Shown here: positions 16,644-25,058 of the stretch, piece by piece
How the letters are laid out: each line of letters opens with the position of its first letter
Position numbering within the stretch: the first letter of the stretch is position 1
DNA from: DATKYQ01 sp964640665
GTDB taxonomy: Bacteria; Myxococcota; B64-G9
Direction of reading: 5' to 3'
NCBI GenBank assembly: GCA_964640665.1
Contig: CAZXHT010000004.1
Coordinates: 73,141-137,140, forward strand
DNA: 64,000 nucleotides
The notes under the pieces: model-generated
The model's input: only the letters and a program-made list of their open reading frames with translations
What the model was told of the DNA's origin: nothing
The model's database searches: none
Made by a program: the position numbers and the translations under genes

Positions 16644-18170
16644 ATGGAGCCGATGATGGATCTGAAGAAAGTCATGATCGAGAAACTCGGGCGTATCGAT
16701 CCACGCTTCTTTGCCGCCTTGATGCGGCTGGCCAGAAAAGTCCCGTTGATAGAGAAAAAGCTCGACGCCGAGTATCAGCATCTGCTTTCGGGGATGGAGG
16801 ATTCCGTAAAACCATACCGGGAAGATTTCGAAAGCCACGCGCAACTTCCGCTCGCGGGCTTGCCGCGCGATGAGGTTTTATCGCAGATGCAACAGATGAA
16901 CGAGCGCGAAGAAGACCGCTGGAAAGACGGCCATGTCTCCGGGGCGGTCTACAACGGTGATGCCGAGCACATCGATTTCCTCAACCGGGTCTATTCCTTG
17001 ACCTCGCAGTGCAATCCGCTGCACTCCGACCTGTGGCCGAGCAACTCCAAGTACGAGGCCGAAATTGTCTCCATGACCGCCAACATGCTCGGCGCGGGAG
17101 AGGCCGGTCCGGGGGCCGATGTCTGTGGAACGGTCACCTCGGGCGGCACCGAAAGCATCTTGCTGGCGATGAAGACCTACCGCGATCGGGCCAGGAAGCT
17201 GCGCGGGATCCGGCGGCCCAACATGGTGCTTCCGGTAAGTGCCCACGCCGCCTTTGACAAAGCGGCGCAGTATTTCGGCATCAAGCAGATAAAGCTGCCG
17301 CTGGGGCCCGATTTCAGGGCCGATGCCGGGCGGCTGAGGCGCGCCATCGATCGCAATACCATCGTGGTGGTCGGCTCGTCCCCCAGCTTCCCGCACGGGG
17401 CGATCGACCCGATAGCCGAAATGTCGAGCCTGGCGCAGAGCCGGGGAGTCGGATTCCACACCGACGCCTGCCTGGGAGGATTCGTGTTGCCCTGGGCGCG
17501 GAAGTTGGGCTACCGCGTGCCGGATTTCGATTTTCGCCTGCCCGGGGTGACATCGATGTCGGCCGATACCCATAAGTACGGCTTTGCCGCCAAGGGCACC
17601 TCGGTTGTGCTTTACCGCGATCCCGAATTGCGCCGCTTCCAGTATTTTACCGCCAGCGAATGGCCGGGCGGGATGTATTTCTCGCCGACCTTCGCCGGCA
17701 GCCGGCCGGGTGCCCTGAGTGCTGCTTGCTGGGCGGCTCTGCTCAGCATGGGTGAACAGGGCTATCTGGAGGCGACAGGCAAGATTATGCAAACCGCGGG
17801 AGCAGTGCGTGCGGGAATAGAGAAGATACCCGGTCTGCGAGTCCTCGGAGATCCGCTCTGGGTGATCGCCTTCGCCTCGGACGAGTTCGACATCTACCGG
17901 GTGATGGATTTCATGAGCCGGCGCGGCTGGATCCTCAACGGCCTGCACAAGCCGCCGGCTGTGCACCTGTGCGTCACCCTGCGTCAGGCACAGCCTGGCG
18001 TGGCCAAACACTTTTGCGAAGATCTCGAGGCGGCCGTCGAGCAGGTCCGATCGCAGCCTGCGGAAAAAGGCGGGCTGGCCCCGATCTACGGCCTGGCTGC
18101 CAGTATTCCCTTTCGCACCGAGGTGTCGGAACTGCTCGGACGCTACATCGACATGCTGTACAAAGTCTGA
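16644..18170 (+). CDS. PLP-dependent lyase/decarboxylase of the sphingosine-1-phosphate lyase group
   Basis: The protein has 508 residues from the ATG at 16644; an in-frame ATG at 16653 sits after GGAG and is an alternative. It is a fold-type I PLP enzyme of group II decarboxylases, closest in layout to sphingosine-1-phosphate lyase: an N-terminal helical segment, SQCNPLHSDLWP, a glycine-rich TSGGTES cofactor-phosphate loop, HTDACLGGF with the PLP-contacting aspartate, and SADTHKYGFAAKG with the Schiff-base lysine near residue 311. Members cleave phosphorylated long-chain or sugar-like amino alcohols, or decarboxylate amino acids. Position directly after a FGGY kinase suggests the substrate is made by that kinase. 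There is no membrane anchor, unlike eukaryotic S1P lyases. Confidence 0.8.
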   Translation: MEPMMDLKKVMIEKLGRIDPRFFAALMRLARKVPLIEKKLDAEYQHLLSGMEDSVKPYREDFESHAQLPLAGLPRDEVLSQMQQMNEREEDRWKDGHVSGAVYNGDAEHIDFLNRVYSLTSQCNPLHSDLWPSNSKYEAEIVSMTANMLGAGEAGPGADVCGTVTSGGTESILLAMKTYRDRARKLRGIRRPNMVLPVSAHAAFDKAAQYFGIKQIKLPLGPDFRADAGRLRRAIDRNTIVVVGSSPSFPHGAIDPIAEMSSLAQSRGVGFHTDACLGGFVLPWARKLGYRVPDFDFRLPGVTSMSADTHKYGFAAKGTSVVLYRDPELRRFQYFTASEWPGGMYFSPTFAGSRPGALSAACWAALLSMGEQGYLEATGKIMQTAGAVRAGIEKIPGLRVLGDPLWVIAFASDEFDIYRVMDFMSRRGWILNGLHKPPAVHLCVTLRQAQPGVAKHFCEDLEAAVEQVRSQPAEKGGLAPIYGLAASIPFRTEVSELLGRYIDMLYKV

Positions 18171-18250
18171 TCCTCTGTCTGTATGGGCTTGACCGCGCGA
18201 GCCGGAAGCGCGAATCTATAAGTGTACCGGAAAACCACTGAGGGCTCGAG

Positions 18251-21200
18251 ATGATCAAGACCATCGAAACATTCATTGTGGCTATTTTGTTCTTTGTCTT
18301 TTCGGTGGGGCTGACGGCCTGTTCCAGTGATACCTCGGGCGGACAAGACGCCGACGGTTTCGCTGACGCCGATGGGCGCGACGGCGGCGACCTGCCGGCT
18401 GACGCCGATGCCGGGCAAGACGGGGCGGACCTGAACGTCGACCCCTGCGCCAACATGAACTGCCCGCCACAGCAACACTGCGAGAACAACGCCGGAGTCG
18501 GTAGCTGCGTGGACAACACCTGTGACTTTTTAGATTGCACAGACACCGAGGAGTGCCAGGAGCAACCCGGGGGCGGGGCGATCTGCGTCGACATTTCCTG
18601 CGGCTCGGATCTCGATTGTCCGCTTGAACGCTTTTGCGACGGCGTCAAGTGCGTCGACGACATGTGCCAGCCGGGCTGCCGCGAGTGCGCGGGCCAGACG
18701 CTCAGGACATGCCTGCCGAACGGCAGCGGTTTCACGGCCCAGTACACCTGCGGAAGCGCGGGTTACTTCGGAAGCGTTTGCTCAGACGACGGGCAGTGCC
18801 ACGCTTTTTGCACATGCGAGGACGACTGGGACTGCCCCGCCTGGATGACCTGTCAGGACGGCGCCTGCCTGGGGACGGGCCGTGAGCCTACCTGCCGGCT
18901 CGATCCGCAGCCGTTTACCAACGTTCTGCCGACGCCCGAGATCGTATGGGGCGGCACCCAGGCCGATCCCACGGCGATAGGCAGCCCGTTCGTCGATTCC
19001 GTCCAGGTGGTCATGACGCCGCTGGTGGCCAACCTCGACGACGACAACGGCGACGGTTTGATCAACGAAAACGATTTTCCGGAGATCATCTTCATTTCTT
19101 TTCGACTGCACGAGTTCACCTCGAACGGCGTGCTGCGAGCCATCCACGGCGGCGGGCCGAACAAGGGCGGAGACTTCTTCGCTACCTGCGGCACGACCGT
19201 TTGGCACGAGGGAGACGATCTCGGCATGGCCTGCTCGTACGGAAATGCCGACATAGACTCGACCACTTCGTTGGCCGTGGGCGATCTCGACTATGACGGC
19301 GTGCCCGAAATCGTGGCCGTCACCGAAAACGACGGCATCAATATCTACTCGAACAACGGCGAGCTGATCTCTACCAACCCGGCCGGAAGTCTAGGGGGGC
19401 AGAACCCGGCGGTGGCGCTGGCCAACGTCGACAACCAGGGTCTTTCCGAAATTGTCATCGGTCGCAGTGTTTTCACGCTGCAAGAGAACGCCGGCGTTCT
19501 CTCGGTGCTCGATCGCTTCCAGGGCGACCAGACTCATGGCACCAACGGCCAGGGCCCAATCTCCTGCGTCGCCAACCTGGCCGGCGACGCCAAACAGGAA
19601 ATCGTCGCCGGCACGGTCGTTTACCGTATGCCTAATCCGCCGGCGGGAGTCACGGCTCAAGCGGACTGCAGTGGCGCCGAGGTGGATCCCGACGAAGTGG
19701 CCTTCTGCAACGGCCGGCTGCCGGTGCTCTGGGACGCCCAGCAGGTAAACGGCAGTGTCTCCCAGCGCGAGGGATTCTGCGCGGTGGCCGACGTGCTGGG
19801 AGTCGACCCGCAGCAAGACCCCGGGCCGAACAACCCACTGGACGGCAAGCCCGAGGTACTGGTAATCGCCAACGGGCGCCTGGAGGTCTTCGATGGGGAG
19901 AGCGGTGTCGAGTACCGCGACATCGACATCCAAAACGGCTCCCGCGGCGGCGCGCCAAACATTGACGACTTCGACGGGGACGGCTTTCCCGAACTGGGCA
20001 CGGCCTTCGAGACGCGCTACGTGCTTTACGATTTTCAGCAGCCGACCGGCAACTGCCCGGCTTGGCCGGTGGTTATGGTCGAGGGCCAGCCGCGCCCGGC
20101 CGGCGACCCCGATCGCAGCCCCGGGGGCGCCTGCAGCGACGATTCGGACTGTACCGCCTCCGAGGCGGTCTGCAACAAGACCGTCGGACAGTGCGTGTGC
20201 TTGCACAACGGCTGGCAGAGCCGGACAGAGGACGATTCCAGCCGGGTGACCGGCTCGAGTGTCTTCGACTTCAACGGCGACGGCGGTGCCGAGGTGATCT
20301 ACAACGACGAGTGTCACTTCAGGGTTTACAACGGGCTGGACGGTACGATCCTTTTCACGACGCCCTCCGAGAGTCGCACACGGGTCGAGTATCCCGTGGT
20401 GGCCGACGTGGACAACGACGGCAATGCCGAGATCGTCTTTTGTACCACGACCGAGTCGGGTTTCTGTTCTGAGAATCTCGACAGCCAGTACAACGCCGGA
20501 ATAGAGGTCTGGGGCGACGCCGGCGACTACTGGGTGTCGGCGCGCCGCATCTGGAACCAGCACGCCTACCACGTTACCAACGTTCTGGAAAGCGGCGCCA
20601 TACCGCTGCACGAGGTCGAGAGCTGGAAATCTTTCAACGGGCGCATTTACAACACCTATCGCTCGAACCCGCGCTCATACAATACCGCGCCGGATCTCAC
20701 CCCGAGCGCCGTCCAGTTCTCATCGCCGGACGCGACATGCGGCCAGCTGTCATCCAAGCTCGATATAACCGTGCAACTCGAGAACGCGGGCGATCTCAGG
20801 GTCGGTCCGTCGGTGGTGGTGGCCTTCGAGGGCACATGGAATGACGTACCGCTGACCGAGGCCCTGCTCGATGGTGTCGGTCAGCCGCTCGAGTATGTGT
20901 TGCAAAACCCGCTCGAGCCCGGCGGCGTGCTGCTTTTTACCGTATCCTACGACGCGGCCAACAACCCCCAGGGCAGGCTGCCCGATGTGGTTCGGGTGAT
21001 CGTCGACGCCGACGAGCGCGAGCGCGAGTGCCACGAGGACAACAACGACATCTCGGCGGACGTATCTCCCGGAGTGCAATCGGCCGACCTGCGGGTCGAA
21101 CTCGGCGCCACAAACGCCAATTTGTGTCCGGATCCGACAGTCGAGATGACGGTCTACAACGACGGATCGCTGCCGGCCACAGACATCGTGGTGCGCTTCT

Positions 21201-21424
21201 ACGCCGGAGACCCCGACCAGGGCGGCGCGCCGATTCACGAAGAGACCATCTCCGGCCCGCTGGATGCCGGGCAGAGCACCAGCCAGACCGTAATCCTGCC
21301 CAATTTTCCCATGTCGCGCCTGATAACAATCTATGCCGTGGTCGATCCCGACAACCAGATCTTCGAGTGCAACGACGGCGACAACAAGGCCGAGGGCGAA
21401 CAGATCATCTGCTACGAAACCTGA
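18251..21424 (+). CDS. large surface lipoprotein: cysteine-rich N region, FG-GAP-like propeller, CARDB domains
   Basis: The protein has 1,057 residues. The lipobox LTAC gives lipidation at C24, followed by an Asp/Gly-rich linker. Residues about 70-220 are a cysteine-rich region with many CxxxxxC and CxxxxC pairs, as in EGF- or Dickkopf-like modules. Residues about 230-780 contain FG-GAP/VCBS-like strands with acidic calcium-site motifs (DLDYDGVPEIVAV, DFDGDGFPELGTA, DFNGDGGAEVIYN, DVDNDGNAEIVFC) that normally form a beta-propeller. The last 220 residues hold two CARDB-like domains, starting near APDLTPSAVQF and SADLRVELGA. The whole looks like a calcium-stabilised extracellular adhesion or binding protein. 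It is followed 21 bp later by another lipoprotein gene, a probable operon partner. Confidence 0.8.
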   Translation: MIKTIETFIVAILFFVFSVGLTACSSDTSGGQDADGFADADGRDGGDLPADADAGQDGADLNVDPCANMNCPPQQHCENNAGVGSCVDNTCDFLDCTDTEECQEQPGGGAICVDISCGSDLDCPLERFCDGVKCVDDMCQPGCRECAGQTLRTCLPNGSGFTAQYTCGSAGYFGSVCSDDGQCHAFCTCEDDWDCPAWMTCQDGACLGTGREPTCRLDPQPFTNVLPTPEIVWGGTQADPTAIGSPFVDSVQVVMTPLVANLDDDNGDGLINENDFPEIIFISFRLHEFTSNGVLRAIHGGGPNKGGDFFATCGTTVWHEGDDLGMACSYGNADIDSTTSLAVGDLDYDGVPEIVAVTENDGINIYSNNGELISTNPAGSLGGQNPAVALANVDNQGLSEIVIGRSVFTLQENAGVLSVLDRFQGDQTHGTNGQGPISCVANLAGDAKQEIVAGTVVYRMPNPPAGVTAQADCSGAEVDPDEVAFCNGRLPVLWDAQQVNGSVSQREGFCAVADVLGVDPQQDPGPNNPLDGKPEVLVIANGRLEVFDGESGVEYRDIDIQNGSRGGAPNIDDFDGDGFPELGTAFETRYVLYDFQQPTGNCPAWPVVMVEGQPRPAGDPDRSPGGACSDDSDCTASEAVCNKTVGQCVCLHNGWQSRTEDDSSRVTGSSVFDFNGDGGAEVIYNDECHFRVYNGLDGTILFTTPSESRTRVEYPVVADVDNDGNAEIVFCTTTESGFCSENLDSQYNAGIEVWGDAGDYWVSARRIWNQHAYHVTNVLESGAIPLHEVESWKSFNGRIYNTYRSNPRSYNTAPDLTPSAVQFSSPDATCGQLSSKLDITVQLENAGDLRVGPSVVVAFEGTWNDVPLTEALLDGVGQPLEYVLQNPLEPGGVLLFTVSYDAANNPQGRLPDVVRVIVDADERERECHEDNNDISADVSPGVQSADLRVELGATNANLCPDPTVEMTVYNDGSLPATDIVVRFYAGDPDQGGAPIHEETISGPLDAGQSTSQTVILPNFPMSRLITIYAVVDPDNQIFECNDGDNKAEGEQIICYET

Positions 21425-21445
21425 GCCCGGCCCCGGAGGCGTGTG

Positions 21446-22669
21446 GTGCGCCGGTGTCTGAGAAAAATGACCCATGTTGGGGCGCTGGCCGTTGCCTTGA
21501 TATTTGCGGCCTGCGGGCCTGGTTCGGATTCTGAAGACAAGGCGCCTTCCGACGATCCCGCCGATTACCTGGTGGACGATTCGCCAAACTACCGCATTGA
21601 GGTGTCGGAGCCGCGCTGGGTGGTGCCCTCGGATGGGCTGCCGGATGTAGTCACGCCGCAGGTTGCCAACAACAACGTGGACATTAATTTTTTCGAAGAT
21701 CGCCTTTTCATGGCCTGGCGCACGGCGCCAACCCATTTCGCCTCGGACCAGGTCGAGATGTACGTGGTGTCGTCGCTGGACGGCGGCACGAATTGGGAGT
21801 TCGAGACGCGCATCGACATGAAAAGCGACATGCGCGAACCGCGCCTGATAGACGCGGACGGCCGCCTGCAGTTGATGTTCTTTCAGGCCGGTACGGACAT
21901 GCTGAATTTCGAGCCTGTACGCATATGGCGTACTTTCCGCAGGGAGCTAGGCGACTGGAGCGCGCCGGAGATTCTGTTGGACGAGCCGGAGGTCCCCTGG
22001 GATGTCAAGAAGCGCTCTGGAAAGATCTGGATGACGTCCTACCAGGGCAAACACTACAGTCCCGATCCCGAGGCCGGCATACAGGTGCATTTCAAACAAT
22101 CGACAGACGGGCTCAATTGGCGCCTGGTCGACGATGCTCCTTTTGTATACGCGGGCGGCGTATCCGAAGTTGCCTTCGAGTTCGACGCCGACGGATCGCT
22201 ATGGGCCGTGACCCGCAATGAGGACGGGGACGAAAGCGGCTGGGGCTCGCACGTCTGCACTGTGGCGGCCGGCCGACTTGGAGACTGGGATTGTCCGCAG
22301 CAGACCGATCCCGAGCGCTACGACTCGCCCGAACTGTTCAGGCACGGTGACGATCTGTATCTGGCCGCCCGGCGGGACATCGGCGGGCCCTTCGGGGCGG
22401 ACGGGGACATGACTGCCTATTCGTTGAGGCCCAAGCGCAGCGCGCTCTACAAGATCGACAAGCAAACACGCAAGGTGGTTCACCTTTTAGATTTGCCGGG
22501 CTGCGGGGACACCGCTTTTCCAAGCGTGCGCCGCAGCGGCGCCCATACCTTTCTGCTCGCCAACTACACCTCGCCGCTGGACGAGCCGGATATCTCCTGG
22601 CTGCAGGGCCAGACGAGTCCTGCAGGAACCCGGATCTACCTGTTGACCATTACTTTCGTGCCGGAATAA
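21446..22669 (+). CDS. lipoprotein with sialidase/BNR-like beta-propeller
   Basis: The GTG at 21446 is chosen because GGAGG at 21435-21439 lies six bases upstream; ATG 21467 is an alternative. The product has 407 residues with a basic start, hydrophobic core and lipobox IFAAC (C23). The rest is rich in short beta strands with repeating elements such as RLFMAWRTAP, SSLDGGTNWEFETRIDM and KQSTDGLNWRLV; the SxDGGxxW form is the Asp-box (BNR) signature of sialidase-like six-bladed propellers. No full set of sialidase catalytic arginines could be confirmed, so it may bind glycans rather than hydrolyse them. It lies just downstream of the large CARDB lipoprotein gene. Confidence 0.7.
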   Translation: MRRCLRKMTHVGALAVALIFAACGPGSDSEDKAPSDDPADYLVDDSPNYRIEVSEPRWVVPSDGLPDVVTPQVANNNVDINFFEDRLFMAWRTAPTHFASDQVEMYVVSSLDGGTNWEFETRIDMKSDMREPRLIDADGRLQLMFFQAGTDMLNFEPVRIWRTFRRELGDWSAPEILLDEPEVPWDVKKRSGKIWMTSYQGKHYSPDPEAGIQVHFKQSTDGLNWRLVDDAPFVYAGGVSEVAFEFDADGSLWAVTRNEDGDESGWGSHVCTVAAGRLGDWDCPQQTDPERYDSPELFRHGDDLYLAARRDIGGPFGADGDMTAYSLRPKRSALYKIDKQTRKVVHLLDLPGCGDTAFPSVRRSGAHTFLLANYTSPLDEPDISWLQGQTSPAGTRIYLLTITFVPE

Positions 22670-22729
22670 AGGGTCAGAGAACTCCGGAAGTGTGGAAAGA
22701 GCACGCCGCAGGAACCAAACGGATATCTC

Positions 22730-23395
22730 TCATTTTTTCCCAGGCTGCTTGTGCTTGGCGATGACTTCCTTGAAGTCCTCGGGTTTGGCCATAATCTGCA
22801 ATTTCTGCTCGATAGCGCCCTTGTCGGCGGCGCCGGGCCGCTCTTTGAGATAGGTCTTGAAGGCGGCCACAGCCCTGGAAGGGCTGCCCGCGTTCTCAGG
22901 ATCGTTGGCCAGCTTGTCCAGGTATAACTCGTACAGGCAATCGCCGAGCAGCAGCCAGACGAATCCTCGGTTGGCTTTCTCGAGCCGCTTCTGAAAATCG
23001 ATCGCCTTCTGAAGAGGCGCCAGTGCCTCGGAGTAGCGTTCCAGGTGCCAGAGGATCTTGCCGCTGTTGAAGTAGGAGTTGGCTTCCTCGGGATCCAGTT
23101 CAGCCACTCGCGCGAAGGCAATGAGCGCCTCGTCGAAGCGATGCTTCTCGGCCAGGCAAATGCCGCGGTGGTAGTGCGCGGGAACGCTTTCGGAGTCTTC
23201 ATCCACGGCCTCGTCCAGCTTTTCGAGCGCGCTGTCGAACTTGTCGCTGCCCATCAACTCCTTGGCCTCCTCGGTCAGGCGCGTCGCTTTGTCGGTGAAG
23301 TAGTAGACATACCTGACCGTGACGGCGATCAGCAGGGCAACGAAAATAACCAGGCCTACCTTGACCTTGCCGGCTTGCTTAGGATGACGTCGCAA
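22730..23395 (-). CDS. membrane-anchored TPR protein
   Basis: The protein has 221 residues from a TTG start at 23395 with AAGGAG upstream. One membrane segment lies at about residues 13-33 after a lysine/arginine-rich start, so the bulk should face the periplasm. Tetratricopeptide repeats follow, with recognisable pairs such as AHYHRGICLAEKHRFDEALI, then SYFNSGKILWHLERYSEAL, each about 34 residues long. TPR proteins of this kind act as assembly platforms. It overlaps the stop of the upstream trmH-like gene by 17 bp, so the two are co-transcribed, though no functional link is obvious. Confidence 0.8.
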   Translation of the reverse strand: MRRHPKQAGKVKVGLVIFVALLIAVTVRYVYYFTDKATRLTEEAKELMGSDKFDSALEKLDEAVDEDSESVPAHYHRGICLAEKHRFDEALIAFARVAELDPEEANSYFNSGKILWHLERYSEALAPLQKAIDFQKRLEKANRGFVWLLLGDCLYELYLDKLANDPENAGSPSRAVAAFKTYLKERPGAADKGAIEQKLQIMAKPEDFKEVIAKHKQPGKK

Positions 23396-24062
23396 GAGAT
23401 TCTTCTCCTTCCCGTCTGAGGTTTTTAAGGTGCGCCATGATCTGCTCGGCCGCGCGCACCGAGCGGCGTTGCCATTCGGCCGCCAGTGCGGCTTGGTCCT
23501 CGGCCGACAGGTCGCCCGGGCTGCCGGTGCGCCTCTCGCGCTCGGCGGTCCCGACGGCCAGTACGATCCCGGCTGCGACCGATACGTTCAGGCTCTGGCT
23601 GAATCCGCGCATGGGAATCCTGAACCTGCCGTGTGCGGCGCGGCACATCTTGTCGCTTGCGCCCTCGTGCTCGTTGCCGAAAACCAATGCCAGGCGGCCC
23701 TCCCAAGGCAGCTTATCGATTGTTACGGCGGCAGGGTCGGGATCGGCGAGCCAGAGAGCGAAACCCTGAGCCTGCAATGCCGCCAGGCACTCTTGCGGTG
23801 CCGGATAACGATGAATATCGAGCCACTTCTCTGCTCCCTGGGTAACCTTGGGGCAGATCCCGAAGCGCGCATGCGTTTCGATCACATGCAGATTGAGCAA
23901 CCCGAAGCCTTCAACCGAGCGCACCACCGCGCTCAGGTTGTGCGGATCGTGCACGCCGTCGAGTACGACGGTCAACCCGCGGGTCCGCCGGGCGGCCGCG
24001 GCAGACAACCGCCTGACCCGTTCGGGAAGCATGAAACGTTCGAGAGATGGCATGTCGGCCAT
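23379..24062 (-). CDS. trmH: TrmH-like SpoU-family tRNA/rRNA 2'-O-methyltransferase
   Basis: The frame is open further upstream, but the start at 24062 gives 227 residues, almost the size of E. coli TrmH (229), and places the core correctly. The three SPOUT motifs are all present: HDPHNLSAVVRSVEGFG (conserved N and R of motif 1), LALVFGNEHEGAS (motif 2), and IPMRGFSQSLNVSVAAGI (motif 3), which form the trefoil knot that binds S-adenosylmethionine. TrmH methylates the 2'-OH of G18 in tRNA; the sequence fits that subfamily, but a related rRNA-targeting SpoU enzyme cannot be excluded. It is the first gene of a two-gene unit with the TPR protein and divergent from the gene at 24155. Confidence 0.88.
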   Translation of the reverse strand: MADMPSLERFMLPERVRRLSAAAARRTRGLTVVLDGVHDPHNLSAVVRSVEGFGLLNLHVIETHARFGICPKVTQGAEKWLDIHRYPAPQECLAALQAQGFALWLADPDPAAVTIDKLPWEGRLALVFGNEHEGASDKMCRAAHGRFRIPMRGFSQSLNVSVAAGIVLAVGTAERERRTGSPGDLSAEDQAALAAEWQRRSVRAAEQIMAHLKNLRREGEESLATSS

Positions 24063-24154
24063 AGTCTGAAAAAGATGCCAGGGAGTGGTTGCTTCTGTCA
24101 AGCTGAAGCATGTTCTTGCCCTTACGGGTGCGAGTGCTGCATAATGAAAAAAGC

Positions 24155-25045
24155 ATGAAATCCGTTGTTGCACAGGCGATGGTGTTTGCCGTTGTCGCAC
24201 TGGCGTCGAGCATGCCCAGCGCGGCAGGCGGACAGAGGGGCTCCGGCAAGATCGGGCAAGCCGAGTCTGACTTTGCAAACCTCGACTTCGAGGGCGCGCT
24301 TACGAAGCTTGCCGATGCCGAGTTAACGCCCGGCAACAGCCGGGAAGAGCTGGTGCGGATATTCTCGCTGCGCGGACTGTGCCTGATCTCACTCGGTCGC
24401 GAGCAGGAGGCTGGGCGGGCCCTCGGCGCCGCCTTGTCGATCGATCCCGGCTTCAGACTCGATCCCGACCTGTCGCCGCGTTACCAGGAACCGTTTGGCA
24501 AGCTGCTCGATTCGGGCGTCGCGCCGCTTTCCGTGGATGTCTCGCTGCCGGATCGGGTGGTATTCGGGAATCCGGTGCCGGTCAAGGTGAAGTTGAGCGC
24601 CGACCCGGCCGGCCTGTCAGGCAAGCTGGTGTTTCGTCACCGGCGCGCGGGTGTGAAAAAGTACTCGACCATTCGTATCCGGCTGACTCTCGACAAGCCC
24701 ATCAGCTTCTACCTGCCACCTGGCACCTGGGCCGTCGAGGGCACGTCTCCCCTGGAGTGGTATGCGGAGCTTCTGGATCGGCACGGCGGGAAGCTGCTGA
24801 GAAGAGGCGCAGACGATCACCCGTTGCGAGTGCCGGTCGAGGCCAGGAAGAAAATCGAACTTTCGACGGCGGGGCCAATTGGGACGCCGGCCCCGGTGGT
24901 CGAGTCTGCGCCGGCCTGGTACAGGCGCTGGTGGGTGTGGGCCATAATCGGCGGAGCAGCCGTGGCTGCCGGGGGCACCGCGGCGGCTATTTACTTGAGC
25001 AGAAGTTCTACCGGGCAGCGCGACTTCGTGCTGCAGATCGAGTAG
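24155..25045 (+). CDS. exported TPR-like protein with C-terminal membrane segment
   Basis: The protein has 296 residues from the ATG at 24155; an earlier in-frame ATG at 24110 would place extra residues in front of the signal peptide. Residues 1-25 form a signal sequence. Residues about 35-115 resemble two helix pairs of TPR type (FANLDFEGALTKLADAE; LCLISLGREQEAGRALGAAL), including the AALSIDPGF motif seen in myxobacterial TPR/PEGA-type proteins. A beta-rich region follows, then a single membrane segment at about 263-287 and a short tail. The next gene, a giant lipoprotein, starts 13 bp downstream, so this may be an accessory or anchoring protein for it. The family was not identified. Confidence 0.65.
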   Translation: MKSVVAQAMVFAVVALASSMPSAAGGQRGSGKIGQAESDFANLDFEGALTKLADAELTPGNSREELVRIFSLRGLCLISLGREQEAGRALGAALSIDPGFRLDPDLSPRYQEPFGKLLDSGVAPLSVDVSLPDRVVFGNPVPVKVKLSADPAGLSGKLVFRHRRAGVKKYSTIRIRLTLDKPISFYLPPGTWAVEGTSPLEWYAELLDRHGGKLLRRGADDHPLRVPVEARKKIELSTAGPIGTPAPVVESAPAWYRRWWVWAIIGGAAVAAGGTAAAIYLSRSSTGQRDFVLQIE

Positions 25046-25058
25046 GGGCGAGTACGAC

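Noticed and set aside
19391..20611. 406-codon antisense frame in the CARDB lipoprotein
   Set aside because: High-GC shadow of a gene with repeated calcium motifs; the Val/Gly-rich product has no recognisable domain.
22636..23202. 188-codon minus-strand frame overlapping the TPR gene
   Set aside because: Alternative frame of the TPR gene; Arg/Ser/Pro-rich without domains, typical of a GC-rich shadow.
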